This document shows positions 21,447 to 30,577 of a stretch of DNA of 30,577 bases, piece after piece. The position numbers were made by a program, and so were the translations under genes. This DNA comes from Firmicutes bacterium UBA4981 (GTDB lineage: Bacteria > Bacillota > SHA-98 > UBA4971). The notes beneath the pieces are model-generated. The model saw only the letters and a program-made list of their open reading frames with translations. It ran no database searches and was not told where the DNA came from. The stretch lies in assembly GCA_002398515.1 (NCBI GenBank), contig DGZL01000132.1, forward strand, positions 1 through 30,577, given 5' to 3'. How positions within the stretch are numbered: the stretch's first letter is position 1; each line of letters begins with the position of its first letter.

Positions 21447-23351
21447 ATGATTTCAGTCTCAATAACCAAAAAACCGGCGGGCAAGAAGCTCATAGCCGCC
21501 GCTGTTACAGTTGTCTTAGGTTTGCTGCTACTGGGCATCGGAGCCTTCCCTTATTCCCGGGCAGGAGCGCAACAGAACCCTGAGTTCATGCCTATTTCAC
21601 AGGTTTTACCGGGGATGAAAGGTATTGCCAAGACTGTCATCTCAGGTACGAAGATAGACGTGTTTGACATAGAAGTCTTGGGCATTTTGAAAGGCGGGGC
21701 AGCCGCAGGCGACTTCGTTTTTGTGAGGGCAAGCGGAGAAGTCATAGAAGCAGTAGGTGGGGTAGCAGCAGGAATGAGCGGCAGTCCAGTGTATATAGAC
21801 GGACGCCTTATAGGCGCGATAACCCACTCCCTCAGTGACGGCTCAGACCCGTATTTGGCTCTCGTGACCCCAATCGGGGAAATCCTTAGAGTTTTGGAAG
21901 CCTCACAAGGATATCACGTTGGAGCGTGCCGGTTTGATGCCCCTGTCGCGGTTAGTGAAGACTTGAAGACATTGATAGGCTTGGAGCCGGGGACGCCTTT
22001 GGTAATGACACCTGTCAAGAGCCCTGTGATAATAAGCGGCTTGGGAGGGCGAGCATTTCAGTCTCTGGCAGATGGATTGAAGGGCTACGGCCTTCAGCCG
22101 ATTGCCATGGGAATTGCCCAAGACACATCTATGAAGGATACAGCTTCACTTGAACCTGGCTCGGCTCTGGGAGTGCAGCTCATAAGGGGCGACGTTTCCG
22201 CTACTGTGCTCGGTACTGTGACTTATAGAAAAGGCGAACTTATGATCGCATTCGGTCACGATGTGCTTCTCCAAGGGAATTCAGGTTATATTGCCACAGG
22301 GGCTGAAGTGCATCGAGTTGTCTCTTCAATTCTAAAACCTTATAAGATAGGAAGCCCTCTTGATGTTGTGGGTACAGTAACCCAGGATCGCTCCAAGGGT
22401 GTACTTGTACGACTGGATGAGATGCCTAGAACAATTCCTATAGCTTTGACTGTAAGAGACAAAGATACCGGTGCAGTGAGGATGTTCAGAGCGGACATTA
22501 TCGACAGTGAAGCGCTCATTGGCAAGCTCGTATCTTCATTTATCCTAGAATGCCTTGACTCAGCCATAGACAGAATCGGGCAAGGGACAAGTCTTGTGAG
22601 TTTTGAGATTCAGACTGAGAGTCTTGAAACACCGATTTCCAGGGAAAACATGTTTTTCAGCCCTGTGGACATATCTGCGATGTCCGGAGGCGAGCTTCTT
22701 AATGTTCTTTTTGCCTTGGTAGATAATGAGTTTACCAAGGTCAACGTGACCGGGATGAAAGCCTATGTCGAAGTTGAAGAGCGGAGGCAGACAGCCCGTA
22801 TTATCCAGGCCGAAGCATCAAAGAACACTATTTCCCCGGGCGAGACCGTAGAGGTAAAAGTCAGGCTCCATCCATATAGAGGCGTGCCTGAGATTAACGG
22901 CATAGACGTGAAGATTCCTGAACACGTGGGTCCCGGGATTCTTTATCTTACAGTCCGAGGCGGAGGAGTTGTGCCTCTTGAGGATGAAGAAGAGAAGGCA
23001 GATAGCAAAGCCGACCAGCGTTCACCTGCTGAGAGCCTGGAGAAGTTGATTCGTGATATGACCACTGTTGAAAAGAATAATGATATAGTGGTGGAGTTCT
23101 ATGCCGGTGGGCAGGGAGATATTGATGAGGCAAGCCCCATAGGTGAAGGGGTTTTAGAAAATGACAAGTTCCCTCTCGGACTGAATTTTCAAGTAGAAAC
23201 TGAAATCCCTCAGCGAGCGGAAGACAAGCTTCCCCGTGTTGAGGACGGTGAAACAGCTAAGGAAGATCAGGCTGATGTAGTGAAGGTCATATTACCTACA
23301 GGTTACGTGATAGAGGGCGAGACAGATTTGGAACTGACTGTCGAGAAGTGA
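21447..23351 (+). CDS. SpoIVB-type (S55) peptidase-domain protein, membrane-anchored
   Basis: This 634-residue protein has a membrane anchor at about 15-35, so the body is extracytoplasmic. GMSGSPVYIDGRLIGAITH (about 109-127) holds the candidate nucleophile S111. MIAFGHDVLLQG (266-277) holds the candidate H271, and the segment between contains AVQLIRGD-like and TVTY elements of the family. SpoIVB itself has a PDZ domain and the His before the Ser; here there is no PDZ and the Ser comes first. It therefore belongs to the other S55-domain group found in various bacteria and is not spoIVB. Residues about 440-560 look like a beta-rich domain, and the C-terminal part is acidic. ATG 21447 lies 12 nt after AAGGGAGA. 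A strong hairpin follows the gene. Confidence 0.78.
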   Translation: MISVSITKKPAGKKLIAAAVTVVLGLLLLGIGAFPYSRAGAQQNPEFMPISQVLPGMKGIAKTVISGTKIDVFDIEVLGILKGGAAAGDFVFVRASGEVIEAVGGVAAGMSGSPVYIDGRLIGAITHSLSDGSDPYLALVTPIGEILRVLEASQGYHVGACRFDAPVAVSEDLKTLIGLEPGTPLVMTPVKSPVIISGLGGRAFQSLADGLKGYGLQPIAMGIAQDTSMKDTASLEPGSALGVQLIRGDVSATVLGTVTYRKGELMIAFGHDVLLQGNSGYIATGAEVHRVVSSILKPYKIGSPLDVVGTVTQDRSKGVLVRLDEMPRTIPIALTVRDKDTGAVRMFRADIIDSEALIGKLVSSFILECLDSAIDRIGQGTSLVSFEIQTESLETPISRENMFFSPVDISAMSGGELLNVLFALVDNEFTKVNVTGMKAYVEVEERRQTARIIQAEASKNTISPGETVEVKVRLHPYRGVPEINGIDVKIPEHVGPGILYLTVRGGGVVPLEDEEEKADSKADQRSPAESLEKLIRDMTTVEKNNDIVVEFYAGGQGDIDEASPIGEGVLENDKFPLGLNFQVETEIPQRAEDKLPRVEDGETAKEDQADVVKVILPTGYVIEGETDLELTVEK

Positions 23352-23380
23352 CTATTTACGCTTTCCATTTGTGCCATGAA

Positions 23381-23417
23381 CTGGAGCCCCTGCGCACAGC
23401 GTAGGGGCTCCGGTTTA
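23381..23417 (+). terminator. Strong hairpin after the S55 gene, probable terminator
   Basis: GGAGCCCCT (23383-23391) pairs perfectly with AGGGGCTCC (23403-23411), and the helix continues inward (GCGC with GCGT) to a 3-nt loop, making about 13 bp. The T run after it is short (GGTTTATG), so termination may be incomplete. It separates the S55 gene from the TamB-like gene, for which no clear promoter is seen. Confidence 0.55.
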
Positions 23418-23470
23418 TGAAGGAATGAAATAGTTTGCGTCGAACTATGTTGAAGCTGGGAGGGTAGATT

Positions 23471-26400
23471 ATGGCATCTTCGTCGAGTAAAATGAAAACC
23501 CTGCTTATAGTGGTAATTATTGTCATAGCTGCAGCAATTCTCTTTGCTTACGCTAACCTTCTGAAGATCCAAAATGCCATTCTCCTGGCTGCGCATGATC
23601 CGATAGAAAAGGCGCTTGAAGAAGCGCTGGGAGTCCATGTGGAAATCGGATCTATCGTCGGTAAGAACCTTGGCGAAGTGATAATATCTGACTTGTCTGT
23701 CGCTATTGAATCCAGTGCTGACTCTCCTGTTCTTTCAGCCAGCCATGTAGAAATAGGTTATTCATTGTTGGATGTTATCACCAAACGTAGGAACATAGCT
23801 CAAGCCGTCACAGGCATTCTCCTAATTGAACCGTTACTTAGGATAGAGCTTCCATCTGATTTCCAGATTTCCCCGGGGAAAGCCGGATTTGACTTAGGGC
23901 AGGCAGTTGATGCGCTGGAGGAGTTCCGAGGTTCTGTATCTGTTAAGGACGGCCGATGTGAGGTTGTTGGGATTCCGGGACTTGGCACGCCTTTTGCTAT
24001 TTCAGGAATAAACGGAGGCGTTACGTTTACCAGGTCAAGAGCAGCAGGCCGCGTCCATCTGTTTACAGGTGACGAAAAGCGGACTCGCATTGCGGTGACA
24101 GGTGGATACGACCTGTCAACCGGCGCCATAACATGTGACGTCGGTCTGACCGGACCGCTGTCTCATGCCTGGTTAAGAGATCTGCGTAATGTTGTGGATG
24201 CAGTCGCTCATCAGCCGGTCGGAGTGAGGGAAGAGACTGTTGAAAGCATAAGACAGATCCTAAGCAGTGTTGATACAGTGAATCTGGAAGGCGGAACAGT
24301 CGACATAGAGGCTCACGTGAGGCCTGGGACGCAAAAAGGAATCAGGATTCGGGGGAAGGCAAGTATAGCTGAAGCTGAACTCAGTGCGCCCAGTATCTCA
24401 TTAGACGGTGTCTCAGCAGACGTCGGACAGTTTTCGGATATTGCGAGCAGTCTGAACCTGGCTTTAGACTTCCAGCTAGATGAGACCGGTCTGGCCTGTC
24501 AAGGGAAGAGTTCAGCGAATATCCGTCACGTGCAATGGATTGATAGCAGGTTCAGGTTTGGAGAGGTCTCGGCAAAAGGTAAAGCAGCAGTTGAGTTTTG
24601 GAAGAACCCTGAGGACGAGTCTCTGTCTTTTGAAGGTAGCACAGCCTTGGATACTCCTTGCCTATCAGCAGGTGAGGCGCTGAAGAAGGCAGTAGGGCTA
24701 GGCGACTGCATCTTGCAGGTGGAAGGCCCTGCATGCATGGATCTGGCTTTCGCCGGCAAGTCAGGGGACGACATAGAAACGTACGGCACTTTGAAAATGG
24801 ATAGAGGGGTTATGGCTGCAGATAATATCTTGCCGGAAGTTGAGGAAGTATCCGGGGATATTGAAGCGTCTTTTACGTTCAGAAGCCGAGGAGGAACTCT
24901 CACCGGTTATGAGGGACAAGTAAGGCTGATTTCGGGGCGTGCCGACGCGGCGTTCCCCGCCCAAGGCATTGAGTTTGCTCAAGGGAACCTGACCGGGGCT
25001 GTGAGTTTTTCCGGCGAAGAAGCCCCGGGTGTCAGGTATAAGGGGTTCATTAATGTCCGAGAGGCTAACGTAGCTCTAGACCATAGGCTTCAACCGGTTG
25101 AGTCTTCTCTTGAAGGAGATCCTTACGGAAAAATCAGATTATCCAAAGGCACTGTAGACGGCAGAGTTGAATTCCAAGGCCGGTCTCCCGGGACTTTCAA
25201 GTGTGACGGCGTACTTAATCTCACAGACGGCGTGACAGACGTATCAGGCACAACTGAAATTGCCAAACTTCAAATTTCAGAAGGAGAGGCCTGCGGAAGC
25301 GTTTTATTCCGCGGGGAATTGCCGGGCAAGACGGAATACGGCGCAAAGATTAGTCTTGCTGGAGGAACAGTCGAAATCCGCGACGGGCTGCCATGGCTAA
25401 GACAGGCTCGAGGGCAGGTTTTAGGTGACATGGATGTCGTGGGAGATTCCGAAGGCAGGCTCATATACAGCGGAGATCTGAGTGTCACTCAAGTTATGAT
25501 AGAAGCATCGGACGCACCTGGTGGGATAAAGGAATTTTCCGGCGAAGGGTTATTAGATGTCAGCTTTCGAGGCGGAGGAGACGACGTTCTTGAGTACGAA
25601 GGTAGCGGGCACATAGAACAGGGCAACATTGTTGCTACAGAAATCGCAGGAGGTATACGAAGCCTCGAAGGTCCGGTTATGGGTACTGTGAGCTTCAAAG
25701 GCAAATACGCAGAAGAACCTACTGTCGACGGGGTCATATCCACTGCCGGGTGCGCCATGGAGGTAGGCGAGATTGAAGGTTTCATAAGATCCCTGAGGGG
25801 TGACGCTACAGGAGAGATTCACTTCCTAACCCATGGGGCAAAGCTTGCAGGTTACTCTGGGGAAGCCACGATGAAGAGAGGCGCGTTTGTAGCAGATGAG
25901 GTCATACCCGGTTTATTGGAAGCCCGAGGCCTGGCTGCTGTTGACCTAAGGTTCTCATCTCCCGGTGACGGCCGCCTGACTTATGACGCAAAGGCAAAGA
26001 TACATTCGGGCAGTGTCAGCACAGAGAGGATCTATCCGGGTCTTCGGAATCTCGATGGGAACGTGACTTCTGAATTCTCTTTCAGAAGCAGCGACGAAGG
26101 GGTTAAGTACGAGGGATTTGCAGATCTCACATCCGGTAGGGTTATCCTTGAGGATGGGATCGAGGGCTTTGATTACATGGACGGCGACGTAGCCGCGAAT
26201 TTGAAATTCCAAGGCGTGGGGAAGGCCGAGGGATCTTTTCAAGGAGATGCGGTTATCTCAGGGGGGACACTTAAGGTAGGTCCAATACTAAAAGGAGTCG
26301 AGTCCATTGAGGGCGCCGCTTACCTCGAAGCATCGTTTTCCGGCGGTTTCGGCCTGGCTCCGACCTATGAAGGCACGCTTACGGTAAGTGACGCTTCCTT

Positions 26401-29400
26401 TAGCGCGTCCAATATTCTAGACGGTGTCAAAAGCATAGTAGGTAAGGCCAAGAGTACGATTCAGTTTGCAAGTCAGCCGAACGGTCCTTTTCTGTTCAAA
26501 GGCACAGCCGACATGTTAAATGTGTCTTTTGCAGCAGGCCGGGTTTATCCGGGGATCAAAGAGCTCAGCGGAAACGGTGTAGCTCAGTTGGTATTCGAAA
26601 GAGCCCGAGAGGATGACGTATCGTACAGCGGGAAAGCCATAGTGACGAAAGGGATCCTAGTTCTTGACGCTATCAGCGCAAGACTTGATAATGTCGCTGC
26701 TGAGGTGGATTTTGACCAAGAATCCCTGGATGTCAGGGGAATGACGGGAAACTTCGGGGAGTCCGGGTTTGAAGCGTGGGGCCTCTTACATTTCGGCAAA
26801 AAGCCTGAGATAGATATTAGGGTGAAAAGCAAGCATCTGGCCTTGGAAGAACTAGGAGAAATCACTGTGGCAGGCGCGCCTCTTAATGTGTCAGGCGATG
26901 CTACGTTGGATGTCGGGGTTAAGGGATTCTACCCGGATTTGGATTTGAGCGGGCAAATATCATTGTCTGATGTAGAGATAGAACATGCTAGATTGAAATC
27001 GCCTGCTTCGAATGTTGAAGGCACACTCAAGCTTCTCGGGAACGGCATAAGCTCAGAGAGGCTGACAATGATCTTCAGCGACTCTCCTATCGAGGTTAAA
27101 GGGTCTATCACCGATCTTGCCCATCCCCATTTTGATATTAATGCGTCCTTTGGTGATATCCAATTGAGTCATGCCAAAGAAATGTTGGGCTTGGGTATCG
27201 CAGGTGATATACAAGGGCGAGGAAAAGTCAATGTGAAACTTACCGGATCTCTTGAGGAACTTTGGACAGAAGGTGATTTCGAGTTATCAGATCTCGCCTT
27301 TGAAGTTCAAGAGAAATCACTTAAAGCAAGTAAGGCCACAGGGAAGTTCCGCTATGGCAACAATGCGATAACTCTTTCTGACGCTGCAATTTTCACTATG
27401 GGCGGAGAGATTGACGCCGGCGGCGTTGTGCTCCTCAAAAGGGCGGAAGATGAGTCCGCTGTGAATCCGTGGACATGGCTGTCCCTCGATATCAAAGAGA
27501 TCTCAGCGAAAGAAGCCGCATCCTACTTCACATGGGAGGACATTGTAACCTCCGGGGTTTTAGCAGCCAAGGTTGTGCTCGAGGCTGAAAAGGGCTTCTA
27601 CAGCGTTCAAGGGTCATGCGGCATAGCTTCGGGCAATGTCAAAAGCTACTCGTTTGACATTGCAAAAGCGGAGTTCAAAGCGGAGAATGGTCAAATAGTC
27701 ATTGACCAACTGGCCTCAGAAGGCCCTGACGGCTATCTGACCGCAAGAGGCGCGATTCATGATAATGCTGATTTTGAAGCTCAGGTGGCTGCAAAAGAAC
27801 TTAATCTTCAAAAGTTAGGAGAATCATTCGGTTATAACGAAATTACAGGCACCGCCAATTTTGTGGGGACTGTTTCCGGCAAGGACAAGGCGCTTTCCCT
27901 GGATGGACTCGCTGAACTTGCAAATCCCATAATTTACGGGATTAAGCTGGACTCCGCAGCAGGTCGGGTCAGTTTCAAGGATAATACGATCTGTCTCTCA
28001 AATATCTTGGTGGCCAGGGGAGATGCAGCAGGCCAAATTGCGGGTGTGATAGAATTAGGCCTGGAATACCCTGGTCTGGATCTGTCAGCGACTATTACCG
28101 GGCTGCCTGTTGCCGAACTGGTGTCCATTGTGGGAATGGGCGAAATTCCTCTAAGTGGGCAACTTTCCGGGAAGGTGGCTGTCAGAGGGACGACAAAGAA
28201 CCCGGAGGCTGAAGGAGAAGCCAGGCTCTCATCAGGCGAGATATCCGGTATTAAGCTGGAGGATGCCACCACAGGTTTTACATATGCCGGAGATACCATG
28301 AACATAGAGAACTTGAGCATTGGGATAGGCGCTATCAGGATTATCGCGTCCGGGAATGTAACGCGTGAAGGCAAACTTAGTCTTGATGTCGACATACAAG
28401 ATTTCGATTTATCCAGACTTCCAATGGAAATCCCAAGCAATCCCATAAAGAGAGGAATAGCCGGTTTCAACGGCAGGATAACAGGCGAGCTTGGCAATGT
28501 GCAAGCGGAAGGGCGAATTGTGGCGAGGAATGTACAAGTCATGGATGCAATTTTGCCTGATGTAACTTGTGACCTGGAATGGGGTCGTGACGAGGTGCGT
28601 GTGAGGCGCGCAGTAATCCATGACGGGACCGGCACAGTCATCGCTAGAGGAAACATAAGCCTCGATAAGGGGAACCCTGTGAACCTTACACTGTCTGCTG
28701 ATGAGCTGGATGCGAAGACTGCCCTTGGGATTGTGCGCCCTGGAAAGAATGACCCCATCGACGGTAGAATCAGCGGTACAGTCGATGTCATGGGAAATCT
28801 GTCCCATCCTGCTCTCGAATTGAAACTTGATACACGTCATCTGTCCGTAGGAGGGATTCCCCTCGAAAGCGCCTCGCTTGATGCAGGAATCGTAGGAGAT
28901 CGTGTTGACGTCAGGCTCTTACAGTTATTCCAAGCAGGCGGTGGCTACTTCGAGGCTAAAGGTAGTTTGGGGACAGGTGAGTCGATTTCTCTTATGGCTT
29001 CAGCAAGGCGCTTTGATATCAGTGCCCTGTCTGCCGTGTTGGGATGGAAATACTCATTTGCAGGTAATGCAGATCTTGCCGTGAAAGCCGAAGGGGAACT
29101 TCGGGACCCGTCTGTGACCCTATCGCTTCGAATTGCCGGCGGCAGTGTGGACAGGATAGGCTTTGATTTGCTGGCTGCAAGAATGACGTTCAGTGACGGC
29201 GTAATCATCATTGAAGACGGTGAGATACTTCAGGGGCGTCACAGAGCCACCGTATACGGTAGGGCTCCTATCCCGAAAGAAAGTCTTGAGGCGATAGGGA
29301 TAATGGCTTGCGCATCCAGCGAGGAACTAGACGTGAACCTGAAGATGACCAATGCAAAGCTTGAGCTTATCTCCACGTTTTACCAAGGAGTTGAGTGGGC

Positions 29401-30559
29401 GGAAGGTGAGACAAACATCGACCTTCATGTTGCCGGGACAATTGCAGCTCCAAGGCTGTATGGCTCTGCCCTGGTGAATGACGGGACGGTGAAGCTCTCC
29501 CCTATTACTGACGTGTTCAGAAATATCGACGGCTCAGTCAAGTTCGAAGGGACTCAAGCGATAGTTGAGAGGTTTTCATGTCTGCTCGGCGACGGTGAAG
29601 TCAAGGTATCCGGTGCTGTCACATTTTTTGAACAGCAAGAAGGACCGGGTCTGGATTTGAGGCTCACAACGCGGGATGCGCTGGTAAATACAGGTATGTT
29701 CCGGAGTCTTGTCAATTCGGATATTAAGGTATATGGTCCTATCAGTTATCCCTTAATCTCAGGCCGAATCAGTCTTGTAAAAGCGATAATGTCGCCTGAT
29801 ACATGGTCTTTTGGGGGGGGCATTTCATTTGACGCGGATTTGGCCCTGACTATAGATACTGAAGGGGACCTTCGTCTGCGAACCAAAATCATGGACATTC
29901 CGGCATCAGGGTCTTTAAAGCTTAGCGGTACTCTCAAGCAGCCACAAATGTCAGGTAGAATGGAAGCTCGGAGAGGTTGGTTTGCGTACTTCGGAAATGA
30001 GTTTACCTTACGGCAAGCCTCGGCTGAGTTTACTGAGAAGCAAGGCGTTATGCCCAGAATCGAAGTCGAAGCCGAAACCACTACGGGCGAGGCGAGAATA
30101 TTCATCGGGCTTCACGGGGTTTTACCTGATGAGCTGGCTCTTAAGTTATCGTCAAGCCCTCCTTTGACCCATGATGAGATCCTGTCGTTATTGAACTACC
30201 CCGGTGCGGTGACGAAGATACTTGCCGGGGATGTTGAAGGAGCGTTCAAAGAGGAAATAACTAAGATTTTTGAGCAGGAACTTCGTCTGCAGGTATCAGG
30301 AGGAATTGGTAGGGTATTTGAGGATCTTCTGGCTTTAGACGAGTTTAGGCTTCAGAGAAGCACTTCCAATCAACTGAGTCTGAAAGTCGGCAAGTATCTC
30401 ATAGACAGCCTCTATCTCAGTTATGAGAAAACGTTGGGTCCTGAGTCATACGGACTTTTGAGATTTGATTATTTTTACCGTCCCGGTGTAATATTTACAG
30501 GGACTCTTGACGAAAAGGGAGAGAAGGTCTTTGGTATCGAAGCCAGGCTCAGGTTCTAA
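23471..30559 (+). CDS. tamB: Giant TamB/AsmA-like translocation and assembly module protein
   Basis: This 2362-residue protein is about twice the length of Escherichia coli TamB. Residues 10-29 form a membrane anchor, and the rest should span the periplasm. Residues about 35-385 are AsmA/TamB-like beta-rich segments. Residues 387-1051 hold about 15 tandem repeats of 43 residues (separate entry). Residues about 1052-2050 return to ordinary TamB-type strands. The C-terminal DUF490 block (about 2050-2362) shows SSPPLTHDEILSLLNYPG, SGGIGRVFEDLLALDEFRL, QLSLKVGKYLIDSLYLSYEK and a final Phe. The family forms a long hydrophobic groove that carries phospholipids to, or helps assemble proteins in, an outer membrane. 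This supports a two-membrane envelope. ATG 23471 follows GGGAGGG by 10 nt. The partner TamA/BamA is not in the window. Confidence 0.9.
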   Translation: MASSSSKMKTLLIVVIIVIAAAILFAYANLLKIQNAILLAAHDPIEKALEEALGVHVEIGSIVGKNLGEVIISDLSVAIESSADSPVLSASHVEIGYSLLDVITKRRNIAQAVTGILLIEPLLRIELPSDFQISPGKAGFDLGQAVDALEEFRGSVSVKDGRCEVVGIPGLGTPFAISGINGGVTFTRSRAAGRVHLFTGDEKRTRIAVTGGYDLSTGAITCDVGLTGPLSHAWLRDLRNVVDAVAHQPVGVREETVESIRQILSSVDTVNLEGGTVDIEAHVRPGTQKGIRIRGKASIAEAELSAPSISLDGVSADVGQFSDIASSLNLALDFQLDETGLACQGKSSANIRHVQWIDSRFRFGEVSAKGKAAVEFWKNPEDESLSFEGSTALDTPCLSAGEALKKAVGLGDCILQVEGPACMDLAFAGKSGDDIETYGTLKMDRGVMAADNILPEVEEVSGDIEASFTFRSRGGTLTGYEGQVRLISGRADAAFPAQGIEFAQGNLTGAVSFSGEEAPGVRYKGFINVREANVALDHRLQPVESSLEGDPYGKIRLSKGTVDGRVEFQGRSPGTFKCDGVLNLTDGVTDVSGTTEIAKLQISEGEACGSVLFRGELPGKTEYGAKISLAGGTVEIRDGLPWLRQARGQVLGDMDVVGDSEGRLIYSGDLSVTQVMIEASDAPGGIKEFSGEGLLDVSFRGGGDDVLEYEGSGHIEQGNIVATEIAGGIRSLEGPVMGTVSFKGKYAEEPTVDGVISTAGCAMEVGEIEGFIRSLRGDATGEIHFLTHGAKLAGYSGEATMKRGAFVADEVIPGLLEARGLAAVDLRFSSPGDGRLTYDAKAKIHSGSVSTERIYPGLRNLDGNVTSEFSFRSSDEGVKYEGFADLTSGRVILEDGIEGFDYMDGDVAANLKFQGVGKAEGSFQGDAVISGGTLKVGPILKGVESIEGAAYLEASFSGGFGLAPTYEGTLTVSDASFSASNILDGVKSIVGKAKSTIQFASQPNGPFLFKGTADMLNVSFAAGRVYPGIKELSGNGVAQLVFERAREDDVSYSGKAIVTKGILVLDAISARLDNVAAEVDFDQESLDVRGMTGNFGESGFEAWGLLHFGKKPEIDIRVKSKHLALEELGEITVAGAPLNVSGDATLDVGVKGFYPDLDLSGQISLSDVEIEHARLKSPASNVEGTLKLLGNGISSERLTMIFSDSPIEVKGSITDLAHPHFDINASFGDIQLSHAKEMLGLGIAGDIQGRGKVNVKLTGSLEELWTEGDFELSDLAFEVQEKSLKASKATGKFRYGNNAITLSDAAIFTMGGEIDAGGVVLLKRAEDESAVNPWTWLSLDIKEISAKEAASYFTWEDIVTSGVLAAKVVLEAEKGFYSVQGSCGIASGNVKSYSFDIAKAEFKAENGQIVIDQLASEGPDGYLTARGAIHDNADFEAQVAAKELNLQKLGESFGYNEITGTANFVGTVSGKDKALSLDGLAELANPIIYGIKLDSAAGRVSFKDNTICLSNILVARGDAAGQIAGVIELGLEYPGLDLSATITGLPVAELVSIVGMGEIPLSGQLSGKVAVRGTTKNPEAEGEARLSSGEISGIKLEDATTGFTYAGDTMNIENLSIGIGAIRIIASGNVTREGKLSLDVDIQDFDLSRLPMEIPSNPIKRGIAGFNGRITGELGNVQAEGRIVARNVQVMDAILPDVTCDLEWGRDEVRVRRAVIHDGTGTVIARGNISLDKGNPVNLTLSADELDAKTALGIVRPGKNDPIDGRISGTVDVMGNLSHPALELKLDTRHLSVGGIPLESASLDAGIVGDRVDVRLLQLFQAGGGYFEAKGSLGTGESISLMASARRFDISALSAVLGWKYSFAGNADLAVKAEGELRDPSVTLSLRIAGGSVDRIGFDLLAARMTFSDGVIIIEDGEILQGRHRATVYGRAPIPKESLEAIGIMACASSEELDVNLKMTNAKLELISTFYQGVEWAEGETNIDLHVAGTIAAPRLYGSALVNDGTVKLSPITDVFRNIDGSVKFEGTQAIVERFSCLLGDGEVKVSGAVTFFEQQEGPGLDLRLTTRDALVNTGMFRSLVNSDIKVYGPISYPLISGRISLVKAIMSPDTWSFGGGISFDADLALTIDTEGDLRLRTKIMDIPASGSLKLSGTLKQPQMSGRMEARRGWFAYFGNEFTLRQASAEFTEKQGVMPRIEVEAETTTGEARIFIGLHGVLPDELALKLSSSPPLTHDEILSLLNYPGAVTKILAGDVEGAFKEEITKIFEQELRLQVSGGIGRVFEDLLALDEFRLQRSTSNQLSLKVGKYLIDSLYLSYEKTLGPESYGLLRFDYFYRPGVIFTGTLDEKGEKVFGIEARLRF
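24629..26623 (+). repeat. Array of about 15 tandem 43-residue repeats inside the TamB-like protein
   Basis: Starting at residues 387, 438, 480, 523, 578, 623, 666, 709, 752, 795, 838, 880, 923, 966 and 1009, each unit opens with Y/F-x-G (or a close variant). A Gly follows near position 10, hydrophobic-x-x-G-hydrophobic near 17-21, Leu/Ile-x-G near 24-26 and Phe near 34. Twelve of the fifteen units are 42-43 residues long; the first is 51, the fourth is 55 and the fifth is 45. Residue 1052 begins a half-matching unit that merges into ordinary sequence. The DNA copies are well diverged, so the array is old. Confidence 0.8.
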
Positions 30560-30577
30560 GTAGATCACCATGAGACC

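Noticed and set aside
21447..23351. Naming this gene spoIVB
   Set aside because: It lacks the PDZ domain, has the Ser and His motifs in the opposite order and lies far from the usual recN-spoIVB-spo0A context.
27934..28791. Reverse-strand open frame of 285 codons inside tamB
   Set aside because: The forward frame has clear TamB features. The reverse product is Ser/Pro-rich, as expected from the complement of beta-strand coding sequence.
1..30577. CRISPR arrays, tRNA or rRNA genes, complete insertion sequences, prophage
   Set aside because: No regularly spaced direct repeats, tRNA-like cloverleaf, rRNA segment, transposase or phage gene was seen on either strand.

Overview
The window reads as a chromosome segment of an endospore-forming, probably anaerobic member of the Bacillota that appears to have an outer membrane. 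Two lines of evidence support this. First, the central block keeps the Firmicutes order prfA, prmC, ywlC, ywlE, rpiB, upp, dCMP deaminase, tagO, mnaA, murA, spoIID, spoIIQ-like, spoIIID, mbl. Second, the right end encodes a TamB/AsmA-type protein of 2362 residues, a family found in two-membrane bacteria. No taxon can be named safely from the sequence alone. All genes lie on the + strand, intergenic gaps are short, and several genes start with TTG.

Layout. 1-3334: the 3' end of asnS, a membrane-anchored TPR/Ig-like/fibronectin protein, and a COG2509-type FAD protein. 3335-5510: a roughly 300-nt regulatory leader (consensus promoter, 18-codon leader peptide, mutually exclusive hairpins, terminator) in front of an ABC-2 exporter pair, closed by a long inverted repeat. 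5511-8750: rpmE with its own promoter, a YqhQ/DUF1385 membrane protein, prfA and prmC. 8751-12176: ywlC (Sua5), ywlE, a fused rpiB-upp gene and dCMP deaminase. 12177-16056: a strong promoter, then tagO/wecA, mnaA/wecB and murA. 16057-19662: spoIID, a SpoIIQ-like M23 protein, spoIIID and mbl. 19663-30577: an AMIN/phosphodiester-glycosidase protein, an S55 (SpoIVB-type) peptidase-like protein and the giant TamB-like protein.

How the genes fit together. The left and middle parts are housekeeping: translation termination (PrfA and its methylase PrmC), tRNA t6A synthesis (YwlC), uracil salvage (RpiB-Upp, dCMP deaminase) and ribosomal protein L31. The middle to right part builds the envelope: lipid-linked glycan initiation (TagO, MnaA), the first step of murein synthesis (MurA), engulfment hydrolase and channel proteins (SpoIID, SpoIIQ), the mother-cell regulator SpoIIID and the rod-shape filament Mbl. 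It ends in proteins suited to peptidoglycan binding, envelope proteolysis and lipid transport to an outer membrane.

Most notable: (i) the attenuator-like leader before the ABC exporter; (ii) an array of about fifteen 43-residue repeats inside the TamB-like protein; (iii) the in-frame RpiB-Upp fusion, with glyA absent from its usual place; (iv) absence of the ATP synthase operon from the place where synteny predicts it; (v) a 19-nt tandem repeat that puts a stop codon in all three frames after rpiB-upp; (vi) an S55 protein with its catalytic motifs in swapped order.
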